A stretch of 64,000 nucleotides of DNA from the NCBI GenBank assembly GCA_030710605.1, contig CP092863.1, positions 60,056,899 to 60,120,898 of the forward strand, read 5' to 3'. The notes under the pieces are model-generated. The model was given only the letters and a program-made list of their open reading frames with translations. It was not told the origin of the DNA and searched no databases. The stretch comes from Cordylochernes scorpioides (Eukaryota; Arthropoda; Arachnida; Pseudoscorpiones; Chernetidae). Below are positions 10,203 through 21,008 of the stretch, piece by piece. Positions within the stretch are counted from its first letter, which is position 1; each line of letters opens with the position of its first letter. Made by a program: the position numbers and the translations under genes.

Positions 10203-10343
10203 TCTAAGCTCCAAATTATAGATGCAAGAAAATATGACCTAATCCAAATAATTTAATAGTAAATAAATAATTATTTAAAAAATTATTTGGATTAGGTCTT
10301 ATTTTCTTATATCTATAATCTATAATCCAAATTGTGCTTTATC
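10203..10343. repeat. MITE F1 subfamily copy
   Basis: Short palindrome with the CAAGAAAATATGACC arm variant. The centre is reduced to AATAAATAATTATTTAAAA. A partial, badly diverged F1 piece precedes it at 10110-10200. Confidence 0.8.
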
Positions 10344-10418
10344 ATAAGATCCAAATTGTATTTTAATTAGAGTAGCCAGCCCTCCATTTGCTACTTCAAA
10401 ATATTTTCTCTTGATCTC

Positions 10419-10641
10419 GATAAAGCACAACTTGTATTATAGATTATAAACACAAGGTAATAAGACCAAATCCAAATAAATAAATTGTGACGTTTCGGTA
10501 ACAGTGTTGTTACCATCTTCATACAAAAGTACTGAATGCTATACTGAATGATTCAGTACTTTTGTCTGAAGATGGTAACAACGCTGTAACCGAAACGTCA
10601 CACACAATTTATTTATTTGGATTTGGTCTTATTACCTTGTG
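10419..10641. repeat. MITE F1 copy
   Basis: Nearly complete. The centre has CAGTACTTTTGTCTGAAGAT and its mirror. The right outer arm stops at TTATTACCTTGTG, followed by a T-run. Confidence 0.9.
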
Positions 10642-10900
10642 TTTTTTTTTTTCTCTTGATCTCTGTCATTGGAGGCTGGGATAGATCAGGTCATTGTTTA
10701 TGCAATTGTTTACACTTTAAGAATAAGGTGAAAAGGCAATAAAAATAATATATAGTCATTGTCTTGGTGAGGAAGGAACAAGAAACTAAGCAGATCATAA
10801 ATTCAACCTAACTGTTGACAGTAAAGTTCTGCAATGACATGCTCATAACTTTTTTACCCCAACATAGCTTGATGGCTGAAATGTGCCTTGTGATATACGG

Positions 10901-11078
10901 TAGAACATCCCTGTAAAGGACAACACCTAATTGCAGAGCCAAACTGTCCTTTAGAGAACGGTGTCCTCTTACCGGAGAGTTGCTAAATTGTAAAAAAGGT
11001 AATTTTGCAAATGAAAACTGTCCTTTGTGGGAGAGGTGTCCACTAGCAGGGTGTCCTCTAAAGGGAAGTTCTACTGTA
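10901..11078. repeat. MITE F2 copy
   Basis: Ends CGGTAGAACATCCCTG and GGGAAGTTCTACTGTA, and contains GAGAGGTGTCC and CTAGCAGGGTGTCC. Confidence 0.85.
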
Positions 11079-11079
11079 T

Positions 11080-11978
11080 ATAGAAATGGGTGCTATATAG
11101 AGAGAGAAATTGAGAAGCAAATAGGCACTTTTTAAAATTTTAGAAAAAAATAAAATTACACTTTTAAAAAACATACCACACAGTACTTACTTGTTTACAC
11201 CACCTTAGAAGAGAGGGCTGTTTGGTAGAAGAATACTTAGAAGAGAGAGAGAGAACCTGAGAACACATAAATTTGATATATAGATATTTAGAGAAGGAAT
11301 AGTTCATTACAAGGGTTGGTAGACACACACTGGAGCTATTCTAGAATGTGGGATGAACCAACAACCAGTAACTCCAGGCTTAAAACTGGCAGCCATACAA
11401 GACCACTCCTCTTCCAGGATGGTGTCTTCCCACAATACACCATATACAGGACCAAAGAGGTCTCACCAGACCACCTCTTGTAATACATGGCAGTCTCAAG
11501 ACAGGACCTATATTCCAACCCTACCCAAGATTGTGAATTTGATCAATGATAATAGTCTCCATGACCTTGTATAATTATACAATGGGATAATAAAAAAATG
11601 CACTGAAACTTGTACATTACATGTCTCTACATTGAAAATTAGAAAATATTTTTAAACACTACTTTTAAAATGTATATGCATATTGTTACATCATGTTTGA
11701 TGCACCCACCTCCATTTATTCAAAATATACCTAGAGAAATGCTTTCCATAAGTTTATTCATCTAAATTAATTCTTTCTTTTTTTGTATAGGGATTTTTTT
11801 GTGTGTACAATGTGAATAAAATATACTGTGATATTACCCTGATTGAGAATAGCTTTTCACATATCTTCTAATTATTTAACCATTTTTGTATAGAAAACCT
11901 TCAATAAAAATGTGTGCAATGGAATTTTAAATCTAAATCATATATTTGAGAGGTACCTGCCTTGTCAGACTTGAGGCC
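11080..11978. other. Intergenic stretch with a possible LINE 3' tail
   Basis: About 73 open codons on the plus strand (11353-11574) run into GACCTTGTATAATTATACAA followed by TGGGATAATAAAAA. The same terminal motif recurs at 32190-32230, so it is probably the 3' end of a dispersed retroelement. The open reading is too short and unlike known domains to name. Confidence 0.35.
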
Positions 11979-12136
11979 AAATGTAAATAGAAATTCTACT
12001 GGATTGTTCTACCTAATGTAAATAGAAATTCTACTGGATTGTTCTACCTAATGTAAATAGAAATTCTACTGGATTGTTCTACCTAATGTAAATAGAAATT
12101 CTACTGGATTGTTCAACCTAATGTAAATAGAAATTC
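11979..12136. repeat. 35-bp tandem repeat
   Basis: About 4.5 direct copies of a 35-bp unit (AATGTAAATAGAAATTC, then TACTGGATTGTTCTACCT). Copies are almost identical, and the last is truncated. Confidence 0.95.
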
Positions 12137-12264
12137 TAGGATCTAACAAAATTGTTGGTCCAAATCTATATATATAAAATTGAATGTCTGTGGGTGTGTG
12201 TGTCCTCTATGGATTCAAAAACCATACATCCAATCGCCGTGAAAATTTGGGATATTATTAGGCA

Positions 12265-13194
12265 CTAGACGAAAGGCCCGGGCAACGCCCGGGGTTTACC
12301 CGAGTGCGAATATATTTTAAAAACGTTGTCTTGGGTGGTCGCTATTGACAGGGTGGTCTGTATAGACAGGTGGATGTATCACACAGCTGATAACAGGGTT
12401 GTCTAGAGTGGTCGCTATAGACAGGGTGGTCTGTATAGACAGGTGGATGTATCACACTGCTGATAACAGGGTTGCCTAAGGTGACCGCTATAGACAGGGT
12501 GGTCTGTATAGACAGGTGAATGTAACACACTGATGATAACAGGGTTGCCTAAGGTGACCGCTATAGACAGGGTGGTCTGTATAGACAGGCAGCTGATAAC
12601 AGGGTTGTCTAGAGTGGTCGCTATAGTCAGGGTGGTCTGTATAGACAGGTGTATGTATCACACTGCTGTTAACAGGGTTGCCTAGAGTGACCGCTATAGA
12701 CAGGGTGGTCTGTATAGACAGGTGAATTTAACACCCTGATGATAACAGGGTTGTCTAGAGTGGCCGCTATAGACAGGTGTATGTATCACACAGCAGATAA
12801 CAGGGTTGTCTAGAATGGCCGCCATATACAGGGTGGTCTGTATAGACAGGTGGATGTATCACACAGCTGATAACAGGGTTGCCTAGAGTGACCGCTATGA
12901 CAGGGTGGTCTGTATAGACAGGTGGATTATCACACAGCTGATAACAGGGTTGTCTAGAGTGGCCGCTATAGACAGAGTGGTCTGTTTAGACAGGTGGATG
13001 TAGCACACTGCTGATAACAGGGTTGTCTAGAGTGGCCGCTATAGACAGGTGTATGTATCGCACAGCTGATAACAGGGTTGTCTAGAGGGGGGCAGGGAGG
13101 CCACATGTTCGCTGGCAGCCAATGGGCGCGCATTCTATCCGTGAGCTTCAGACATACAGACAAACAGACAGAATAAGGCAAATATATAAGCAGA
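12265..13194 (-). mobile_element. Nested Helitron carrying a minisatellite
   Basis: On the minus strand it begins TCTGCTTATATATTTG (13194) and ends GCCTTTCGTCTAG (12265) after a GC hairpin (CCCGGGCAACGCCCGGG near 12278). It lies exactly between host A (12264) and T (13195), the hallmark Helitron AT target with no duplication. About 750 of its 930 bp are a tandem array. No Rep/helicase coding is present. Confidence 0.85.
12335..13095. repeat. 73-bp minisatellite inside the nested Helitron
   Basis: About ten units of 73 bp (two checked starts, 12389 and 12462, differ by 73), marked by GATAACAGGGTTG, GGTCGCTATAGACAGGG and GGTCTGTATAGACAGG. Some units lack about 30-50 bp. Short reverse-strand ORFs across it are by-products of the repeat. 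Confidence 0.95.
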
Positions 13195-13543
13195 TATCCC
13201 CGGAAAGGTTTACGAAAAATAATTTCTTGAATATCTTTAATATCCTTAGAGTTATTTGCAAATTTGTAGCTTTAACTCGCAAGCAGCGCCACCTTGCGAC
13301 GGAGTAGCTATATTACAGTAGCTATAACATACCCACCATGGTTTAAAACTACAAGTATTTCCTTCCCATCCAATATAATAAACTCTGTGTAAAAAGAAAC
13401 TTAAGACAAATTTTAATGTTATCCACACATTTTTGAATGTTTGTCTTTAAATGTACTTCTATCAGTTAATCAGTGAAAGAGAAGTTACTAAGGTGAAATA
13501 AACACATTGTCACATACAAATGACCTAAAGTAATATAGTTTTT

Positions 13544-13764
13544 GAAATACTAAACTATTATAGACGCGTATGATTCTTTTAAAAATAAAACAATTTCTAC
13601 TGCCCTTACTGCAATGGAAAAATTAAAGGGAGGGTTTGGCTCATCAGTGGTGAACCCTCCCAGTGGTTTCGCCAGTTTAATCATTTTTCCATTGCAGTAA
13701 GGGCAGTAGAAATTGTTTTAATTTTAAAAGAATCTTACGCGTCTATAATAGTTTCGTATTTTGA
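13544..13764. repeat. Foldback MITE family F5, complete copy
   Basis: Both arms are present: CTATTATAGACGCGTATGATTC at the left and GAATCTTACGCGTCTATAAT at the right, with inner CTGCCCTTACTGCAATGG and its mirror. The centre contains GGTTTGGCTCATCAGTGG. Confidence 0.9.
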
Positions 13765-14130
13765 TAACAGATGGCGCGCTAGTGCTTCATAATATAGTTT
13801 TTATTTAAAAATCATTTGAATTGCAATAGTAAACAAAAATTAAATTGTGAAAAAACAGTGAAAATCTTTATAAGATACATGAATTGCCACAAATGAATAA
13901 TATAAATTTATTTAAAATATTTCGAATTGATACTTCTGCTTAAGACAAAATGTTTGTAAACCAAAATGAATCTAGTCATCGCTTTCTAGAATGATTCACT
14001 GATCTCATCTCATGAGTTAAGTATTTTGCTAAAAGTTTATAATTAAATATTGAATATGGACATGTTTATTAAAGTTGCATAAAATATATTTCCGAAAAAC
14101 TGTCCCATTCCTATATACATACAAAAAGAA
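13765..14130. other. AT-rich spacer
   Basis: No gene, RNA or repeat was recognised in this AT-rich stretch. Confidence 0.5.
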
Positions 14131-14139
14131 ACAAAACAC

Positions 14140-14336
14140 AATAGGACTAATTCCAAATAAATAGTGTGATTACTCGGTAACACCATTGTAACCATCATCA
14201 AACAAAAAAGTATCAAATAGTAAAAATCTGATGATGGTAAAAAAACTTCTTACCGAAACGTAACACACTATTTATTTATTTGAATTTGGTCTTATTTTAC
14301 TCTGGATTTCTAATCTATAATCAAAATTGTACCTAA
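14140..14336. repeat. MITE F1 copy, diverged
   Basis: Keeps TTCCAAATAAATAGTGTG, a diverged centre with AAAAAGTATCAAATAG, and the right end TCTATAATCAAAATTG. Confidence 0.75.
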
Positions 14337-14931
14337 TCGTTAAAGAAACAAAAGTAAATGGTTGTGTATAAAAACGAACAACTTACAACTTATTTGTGCA
14401 TGAACGAGAAATATTATTAAATAACCTAATATTTCTCGAAAGCATAGTTAATTTTAACAAGTTATGCTACTAAAAAAATAAATATATTTTTTTACTTTAA
14501 ACGGGAGGAGGGGGAGAGTAAAAAATATACAAATAGTGTACTTTAAAAATGGCACGCTTTGTTTTGTTAACAGAGTAATTTTTAAAAAAAAATTAATTTT
14601 TTTTAATCTTTTATTAACCCAAGTTCTTTGATAGGATTATATATAGAATTTAAAGAGCTTTAGAAAAATTTAGCTCATGTAAAAACCTTTAACTTATTTA
14701 ATATCTTTAAATTTAATTAAAAATTGATTTATTAACTTTTAAAATGCAATAAAACCCTTTTAATGCACATTTTTATAATCATAACTTCTTTAAAATAAAA
14801 TTTAAAAATTTATAGAATTATATATTTCAGATTAAATAGATAAAAATAGAATTTGTTAGATGAATTAAAACAGCATGCACATAAAAAGGTGAAAAGACAC
14901 ATTTGGTCCTTTTACCTTGTGTTTAAGGTGA
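14337..14931. other. Very AT-rich spacer
   Basis: Dense A/T runs with no open reading frame of note. A short GGGAGGAGGGGGAGAG patch sits near 14503. No function is suggested. Confidence 0.5.
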
Positions 14932-14936
14932 AAAGA

Positions 14937-15045
14937 TGTCGTATTTTATTTTTTGAATACTCTGTGTGAAAGCTAGATTTGGAATAGGAACTAACCTATA
15001 GGTTTTGGTTTTGGCTTTCCGTGTTGGTTTTCTTTTCTTTTCTTT
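14937..15045 (+). repeat. Truncated left LTR of the Copia element
   Basis: Matches the first ~105 bp of the right LTR (shared GATACTCTGTGTGAAAGC-like block and GGCTTTCCGTGTTGG) and then diverges at a T/C-rich stretch. The remaining ~65 bp of LTR, the primer-binding site and the start of gag are missing. Confidence 0.9.
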
Positions 15046-15648
15046 TTACGTGGAAAGAAATTATTTAAATGCGTAATTTCGGATCCCGAGCCTGATATAA
15101 AAGATGAAGTCGCTTGGCAAATATGGAGTGAAAAGAATGACGAAGCCTTTGGAATTATAGTTACAACTCTATCAGATGAACAAGCAGGAATGTTTCTAGA
15201 TGAAACTAAAGCAAAGAAAGTATGGGATGAATTAAAGAAAATCTACACGGGCAACCTAGAAGATAAGATCATTGATATTGGACTTGAACTTAAGAATATC
15301 AAGATGAAAAATAATGAATCCATAAACGAATATATGGCTAGAGCCAAAAATATTGCCTCTCAAAGTTCTTCACTTGGACACCAAATATCCCAAAGAGAAC
15401 TAGCGTTTCATGTTGTGCGAGGTATCAATCCAAGATTGGAAAAGATCGCTGTTGTACTGAGAACTAGAAGAGACTTAACTCTTGATGAAATTCGGCAGTC
15501 ACTTAGAGAGGAAGAGAATCGAATGAATTTTAAGATGAATGGGAGTCGTTCTGATGAAAATGAACAGGCTTACAGAAGTAAAAACAGAAACACTATCAAC
15601 AGAATCGACAAAAGGAGTGTTTTGTTTGCCATAAAAAAGGACATTTAG
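15046..15648 (+). pseudogene. Copia gag remnant (UBN2-type domain)
   Basis: The reading frame is open through the LTR junction. It contains AWQIWSEKNDEAFGIIVTTL, LDETKAKKVWDELKKIY and ESINEYMARAKNI, the W-D-A and YxxxxW/L pattern of Copia gag. The capsid-like region forms virus-like particles in intact elements. The first Met seen (15190) is internal, and the true N-terminus is deleted. The frame ends at 15648, but a shift near 15600 leads into the CCHC knuckle frame. Confidence 0.85.
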
Positions 15649-16476
15649 CTAAAGATTGCTGGTTCAAAAATAAGCGAATTCAAGAACAACATGGGAGAAG
15701 AAATGCAAATTCAAATACGAACTATAACAAACAAAATTTCAGAAATAATGCGAATACTGTCTCAAGCAAGCCTGCGGAACAAACTTTCAATACCAGCACA
15801 GATCGAGTTTTTGAAAACTCCTCAAATAATTATAGTCAGATACAAACCTGGTGCCGAAACCCGGGAGATCGAGACCAAAGTTTTGATGAATGTCAAGACT
15901 CCAAACCAGTAGACAGGACATTGTATCAAGAGATGATCGGATCCCTGATGTATTTGGCAACCAGAACTCGTCCAGATATTTCTTTTAATGTGAGCAATTT
16001 ATCCCGATTTTGCAATGATGCAAGAGAAGTACATTTAACAGGAGTTAAGAGAATATATAGATACCTGAAGGGCACCAGAGATAAAATGTTAAGATACAAG
16101 CCATCAGAAAATAGCATTCTTGTCAGCACAGATGCAAGCTGGTGTTCAACAAGTGACGCAAAGTCCTATTCCGGATACACAGTTAAACTGGGAAACAACC
16201 TGATCAGTTGGAGAAGCAAGAAACAAAGTTTGGTGGCTCTGTCTACATGCAAAGCCGAACTGATTTCGATATGCGAAGGGATGTGCGAAGTAAAATGGAT
16301 TAAAGGACTTTTAGAAGAACTATGTAAGGATGCGAACTTTCCTACAACGCTTAAAACAGATAGTCAATCTGCTATCAAGTGGATTAAATCAGAAAAAAAT
16401 AACTTCCCTGACGAAACATATAAACCGAAAATTGTATTTTATAAAAGATGCTGTGGAAGAAGGAACAATCGACCTT
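15618..16476 (+). pseudogene. Copia zinc knuckle fused in frame to RT/RNase H remnant
   Basis: One continuous frame from TGT at 15618 reads CFVCHKKGHLAKDC, a perfect CX2CX4HX4C knuckle. It continues through an Asn-rich linker and then enters the end of Copia reverse transcriptase (LYQEMIGSLMYLATRTRPDI) and RNase H (STDASWCSTSDAKSYSGY, SKKQSLVALSTCKAEL). About 3 kb of pol is absent between linker and RT. A frameshift near 16395-16415 moves the end of RNase H to another frame, read as KHINRKLYFIKDAVEEGTID and ADLLTKSLP up to 16575. Confidence 0.85.
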
Positions 16477-16601
16477 GAATTTGTTAGGAGTGACGAAATG
16501 GAAGCGGACCTATTAACAAAGAGTCTTCCCAAGGAGAAACTTAAAAACTGTATAAACTCTCTCGGACTTGTTTGATAGAAGCTTCCACACAGGGGAGGGA
16601 T

Positions 16602-16772
16602 TGTCGTATTTTATTTTTTGGATACTCTGTGTGAAAGCTAGATTTGGAATAGGAATTAACCTATAAGGTTTGGTTTGGCTTTCCGTGTTGGTTTTCTTTT
16701 CTTGTCTTGCTAAATGCAATAAATAATTCTTTTGTTGCTTTAAAGAGAGTTGTAATTATTTAAAATACTACA
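16602..16772 (+). repeat. Right LTR of the Copia element
   Basis: 171 bp, TG...CA ends, preceded by a polypurine tract. It contains AATGCAATAAATAATTC, a plausible polyadenylation signal. A bounded, apparently complete LTR. Confidence 0.9.
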
Positions 16773-16777
16773 AAAGA

Positions 16778-18238
16778 CCTTTGCGTTGAAGGCCTTTTGT
16801 GAAATACGCTGCGAAATTCCTTTTATGTCCACGCGTTTGCCTGGCTATAAATACATTTTATGATATTATATTATTAATTTTTTAACATCTGTAGATTATT
16901 TTATATAAACTCTCCTGCAACACAAGCTTTTAATCAGACACATAAATTGCCTCATATCAGATTTTTTAAAACTATTTTAAAATCTCCGAAAGTTTTCATT
17001 GTTCATCATCAATTGGATAGAAATAAAAATCTCTCTCTCTCTCTCTCCTGCGTCTTTGAGGCGATAACAGGTTTCTGCGGCCGCCAGACCTGTTGGCTTC
17101 CAAGCGCCGAGTACAGGAGACTGTCATGATACTTCTCGATGGTGCTCCTGCCCTAGCGCGCTCTTGAATGAGCAGCACCTGGGGCGTTATGTTAGCGTCT
17201 CCTGCAGAAAAACGCCTACCCCAGCCCTTATCTAGAGCACGAGGCAGAGACCATCTTCTAGAATTTTAAATTAAAGCTTTCTTAAAAAGGTATTTTTATT
17301 TATTGATAATTTATTTTTACTAATGTGAATTCTAAATTTACAAATATCACACAGAATTAAAATTTACAGTTGATATTTATGTACGAACTAACAAAAAATC
17401 TAACCAAATATTTAAATATGCACATCAATATTAAAGCCAGTTTTATCACAATTTCCAGCGAAAACAGTTTGAGGTTCAAAATTCCTTTGAAGTGGCCATC
17501 TGAAATTTTGGGCTTTGGAAAACTGAGCACATGCAGATAAAGAGAAGATGATGTACAGTTTGGTCTACTATTTAGCACTTGGTGGAAATCTGATCTTTTT
17601 TCAAAATTTTCGCAAATGGTACCGCGCTTAGTCTGGGGGAGGTTCTATGAAGATCCAGCAATATCCCCGATAAACGATCTCAACCATCTCGTGTGAAAGA
17701 GCTCGTTGGGCCATCCGTGATCTGGAGACCATAGAGAGAATGTAATAGAAAATCTGAGGGTTTTTATTATTAGGGTTTTGTTCCAAATGAAACATTGCGC
17801 TGGAACTTTGTTGAGTGTTGCTCACTTGAGATAGGAGGCCTCTGATTGGCTGAAGCAAAAGATGTATACAAGCAAATGAATAGCTGTTTTACCTAGGAGG
17901 TAGGGTTTTTATGGCTAAAATATTATTTAACTTTTATCTTTTAACAGATTTTTTAAAACTCGCTATATTTTATATAGAATGAACTCAGTATTGACCATCT
18001 CTGGAGATGTTGTCAATATAAGAATGTGATCAGTAAAGGCCCTTTCCTCAAGCAAGGTGTTAGAAATTGATAATTAAAATTTTTTTATTGACACTCTTAG
18101 TTAATTGAAACAAAAATTAATGAGAATTACAAAAATTAATGGAAATTCACAATTTAGTGGTTAAATATAAAAAGCTATTCTCAGGAAGGGAGGCTCCTCC
18201 ATCTTGAAAGTCCTCCTCTAGACAAGGACAAGATCAAT
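16778..18238. other. Unassigned intergenic sequence
   Basis: Includes a CT microsatellite (17030-17050) next to a GC-rich block (about 17050-17250) with no convincing reading frame, and AT-rich remainder. No gene recognised. Confidence 0.4.
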
Positions 18239-19678
18239 TTGAACCGCTCTCAGTTCAATGTTAATATAATACTTATAAAGACACGTCTTGGCAGACGCCA
18301 GGATGGCCAGGGCATCGTCATCCAGGCCTCACCTGAATACCCAGCCCTGCAGGTCAGGGGGCCGCCCAATGATGAGAGGCTTGATGTAGCAGCAGGACCA
18401 GTACAGGTGAGCCAGCAACAGGTCGCTGGACCCACAGGCGACGCAGGACTGTTGAGCCGAGGCTGGATGGGGCAAGGCGTGCAGAGGTAGCCTCGCTGCT
18501 ACGTCTGCGTTGTGCCCGGCGTGGGCGCTCTAACATGCGGCGGGCAGTTCGGGTGATAACTCGCAAGTACGCGTAGTCGTCCCGCGCAGCACTACCAACT
18601 GGCCGATGGTGTTACTACTCACACTCGCTAGGCCCCGCGCAGATTTTCGTCGATAAGACAACGACAGAAGCTGGTCAGCGACGCGGCGTCAGCCAGGGCG
18701 CAGCGCGTAGGCCGAGTGAGGATGTCAGCGACCGCATCCTAGATCTTAAGAAGCCGGAGACGCCGTGCCCAGGACCCTGATGGAGGTGGATATAGCCACG
18801 CACCGCTCTCGACCAGCCAGGAGTAGGCATTGCGGCTCGACAACCGCAACTGGGTCTCGATGTCGATGAGGCCGAATCCTCCAAAAAAGATGGGTCTCGC
18901 CAGGACGCTACCAGGCAACCAGGCGGTGCGCTCCGGCCTCTAGATGAACCGTGCAAGACGGGCCTGGATCTTGTGGATGTGATGGATCACCGAGGAGAGC
19001 ACCTAGGAGTTGGCGGCTCTGGCCCAGCCGACGAGAGAGAGGCCGCGGGTGTAGAGAGTCCACCTCGTTATAGCAGCTTCGAGCAGGACCAGGATATGTC
19101 GTTCTTGGGCTGAATTTTGATTTCCTGGCGTCACATTGCAGCCGAACACCTTCAGTTCGACCAAAGACCAGGAGATGCCGAGTGGAATGTCGTTGCGGGC
19201 ACGCCAGGCGCCGCACCATAGACCTTTGATCTTGGTGAAATTTCCCTTTATGCTGGAAGCGCACCGGAAGTTCTCGAAGATAGAGGTCGTTACGCTGAAC
19301 TGTTCTCTGCAGATAAAAAGGGCGATGTCGTTGGCGTAGACGAAGACATTCCCGGGGCCGAGGGCTTGCTCAAAGCGACGTAGGAGAGGGTTTGTGACGA
19401 GGCTGAACATTGCGGCGCTGATGGTGCAGCCCTGACTCACACCGTTCAGAAGCTGGAAGGGTTTGGTGTGGAGGCCTCCGGCTAGGACCGTCGTGTCCGC
19501 TCCGGCATAGAGGAGGAGAAACCACCGATGAAGACCTGTGGCAGCCGCAGCGGGACCATCAGGGACACCAAGAAGCCGCTGTCTAGGGTGTCGAAGGCAG
19601 ACTCGAGGTCGGTGGAAATGACGGCCAGCGGCGAGCCGCTCCTCACAGCCACGTCAACCTCGTCGCACAAACGTCATC
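18239..19678 (-). pseudogene. Tx1/L1-like LINE reverse transcriptase fragment
   Basis: A GC-rich block on the minus strand in AT-rich surroundings. It reads, in order with frameshifts: STDLESAFDTLD (RT motif A), VSQGCTISAAMF (motif B), VFVYANDIALF (motif C), GLWCGAWRARNDIPLGISWS, LSLVGWARAANS and ARLARFIWRPERTAWLPGS. This order and the thumb region resemble L1/Tx1 clade elements. Motif C is normally YADD; here the first Asp is Asn (codon at 19330-19332), so the polymerase is inactive even apart from frameshifts. The 5' part (endonuclease) is missing and the 3' boundary near 18239 is approximate. Confidence 0.8.
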
Positions 19679-19679
19679 T

Positions 19680-20777
19680 TAGAAGTATTGATAGCTAGAA
19701 AACTGGATTACAATGTAAGAAGAAAGAAACCCATTTGACCACACAAAATTTATAGGGTGGCCCAGAAAATAAAGGTCCTGTAGAGGGAGAAATATTCTAA
19801 ACTTAATGAGTGTCCAGCCTTTCACTAATGGGAGAGTGGGTATTAACATACATACCATGGATCACGGAAAGAAGAGTCCTGTTTATAAGGAAGGAAATTC
19901 TCCTCTGACTCATAGCCATGTCATTAGGCTAAGAAAATTGCAATTACTTGTTGAATGAGGCAGATGGCAATAGAGGTGATGATGGTGCCTCCAATGGTTA
20001 AAGGAATGAAGATTGCTCAGTGCAACAATGCCCATGCCAATGGTTTGTGAGAGCTTGAGTCAGAGAAGACTTGAAAACCAGGAGTTTGTATGGGCTATGG
20101 TAGAAATTTGGGGAGATTTCTTGTAGAAGAATGATGTCAACTTGTGTTAAGCTGGCTGAATTGGAAATCTCAAGAACAGTTGGTGGATATTTCTGAGCGT
20201 AAGCCTGTAGGATATGTAAGTGCCGAGACATTGTTTGGAGACATTGTTTAGGAGGATCACAGTATTCTAACCCTTATAAGGGGGCATGTTGAGTAGGTGG
20301 TCGAGTGATTGGAGAAATCCCTTGCTTTTTACTACAGCGACATATTTTTTTTGAGTCAGCAAACCTTGATCACTTTCATGTTCCGCAGAACTGAAGTGGT
20401 AGCAGGTGGACTGCTGGACAAGATGAGATGTGGTGTCCAAAGCCACAGATTCCTAAACAATGATCAAAGCATGGCTGTGCTCATACCTGTATATTAGTCC
20501 AGCTATGGAGATATGGCAGGATCTCTGCAAATTTGTCATTCAATCACAACAAACACAATTCCTGTGTTGCTTTCCTGGAGTGATGGGCAACCTTGATCAA
20601 GCCTTTAATGGAAAGATTTGCACCAAATTGTTGGAGCAATAGTCTTGTATATTTTTTCATTCTGAACACCCTTGTATATTCTGAATGTTGGTCATGACAT
20701 TTGAGTTCTTTAAGCTGAGTAGATAGTTTGGTAGTCAGTAATTAGAACACCTTTCCTTAGAACACATTGTATTGTGT
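19680..20777. other. Unassigned intergenic sequence
   Basis: Moderately AT-rich, with small open frames of no recognisable content on both strands. No exon or repeat identified. Confidence 0.4.
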
Positions 20778-21008
20778 TGTTGTTTCTTATCCCCTTGTGG
20801 GAAGATTACACAAATTCCATTCATGGAATGGGGTGTAGGGGTGCAGCTTTCGTGGCACATTCATGGCACCATGATCCAGGCACACTATGGTGAAAGTCTG
20901 ACTTTGCCTGTAGTTTGAGGCTGTTCCTAACATGGAAGCCTTTGCTGCCGATTCTAACATGAGTACAGACGCAGCTCCTTCGTATCCCTGGAGTGGGACC
21001 CTTTCTGA
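20778..21008 (-). repeat. SINE-like family B copy
   Basis: Family B is described here. On the minus strand it runs from GGTCCCACTCCAGGGATACG through GACTTTCACCATAGTGTGCC and CATTCCATGAATGGAATTTG to a 3' end GGGATAAGAAACAACAACA. The (AAC)n tail suggests retroposition. Its 3' GGGATAAG resembles that of SINE A (GGGATAAGC), so both may use a related LINE tail. Confidence 0.75.

Larger units (their letters stand above)
12165..13310 (+). mobile_element. Helitron (outer copy), split by a nested Helitron
   Basis: Begins TCTATATATATAAAATTG followed by AATGTCTGTGGGTGTG and ACATCCAATCGCCGTGAAA up to GATATTATTAGGCA (12264). It resumes at 13195 with TATCCCCGGAAAGG, then TCCTTAGAGTTATTTGC and CGCAAGCAGCGCC, in the same order as the copy at 2292-3017. 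The 3' CTAG end was not found near 13310, so the right end is truncated or diverged. Confidence 0.8.
14937..16772 (+). mobile_element. Copia-type LTR retrotransposon, doubly deleted
   Basis: The left end TGTCGTATTTTATTTTTTG (14937) equals the start of the right LTR (16602), and the right LTR ends ACTACA at 16772. The flanks carry the same 5 bp, AAAGA, at 14932-14936 and 16773-16777, the Copia-typical target duplication size. A purine tract AGGGGAGGGA precedes the right LTR. Inside are gag, a zinc knuckle, the C-terminal end of reverse transcriptase and RNase H. Protease, integrase and most of reverse transcriptase are gone, and the left LTR is fused to gag. It cannot be autonomous. Confidence 0.9.

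Noticed and set aside
12335-13181. Reverse-strand ORFs with repeated YRPPCQ-like peptides as a repeat protein
   Set aside because: They follow the 73-bp minisatellite inside a non-autonomous Helitron. The unit is not a multiple of three, so the frame drifts between copies.
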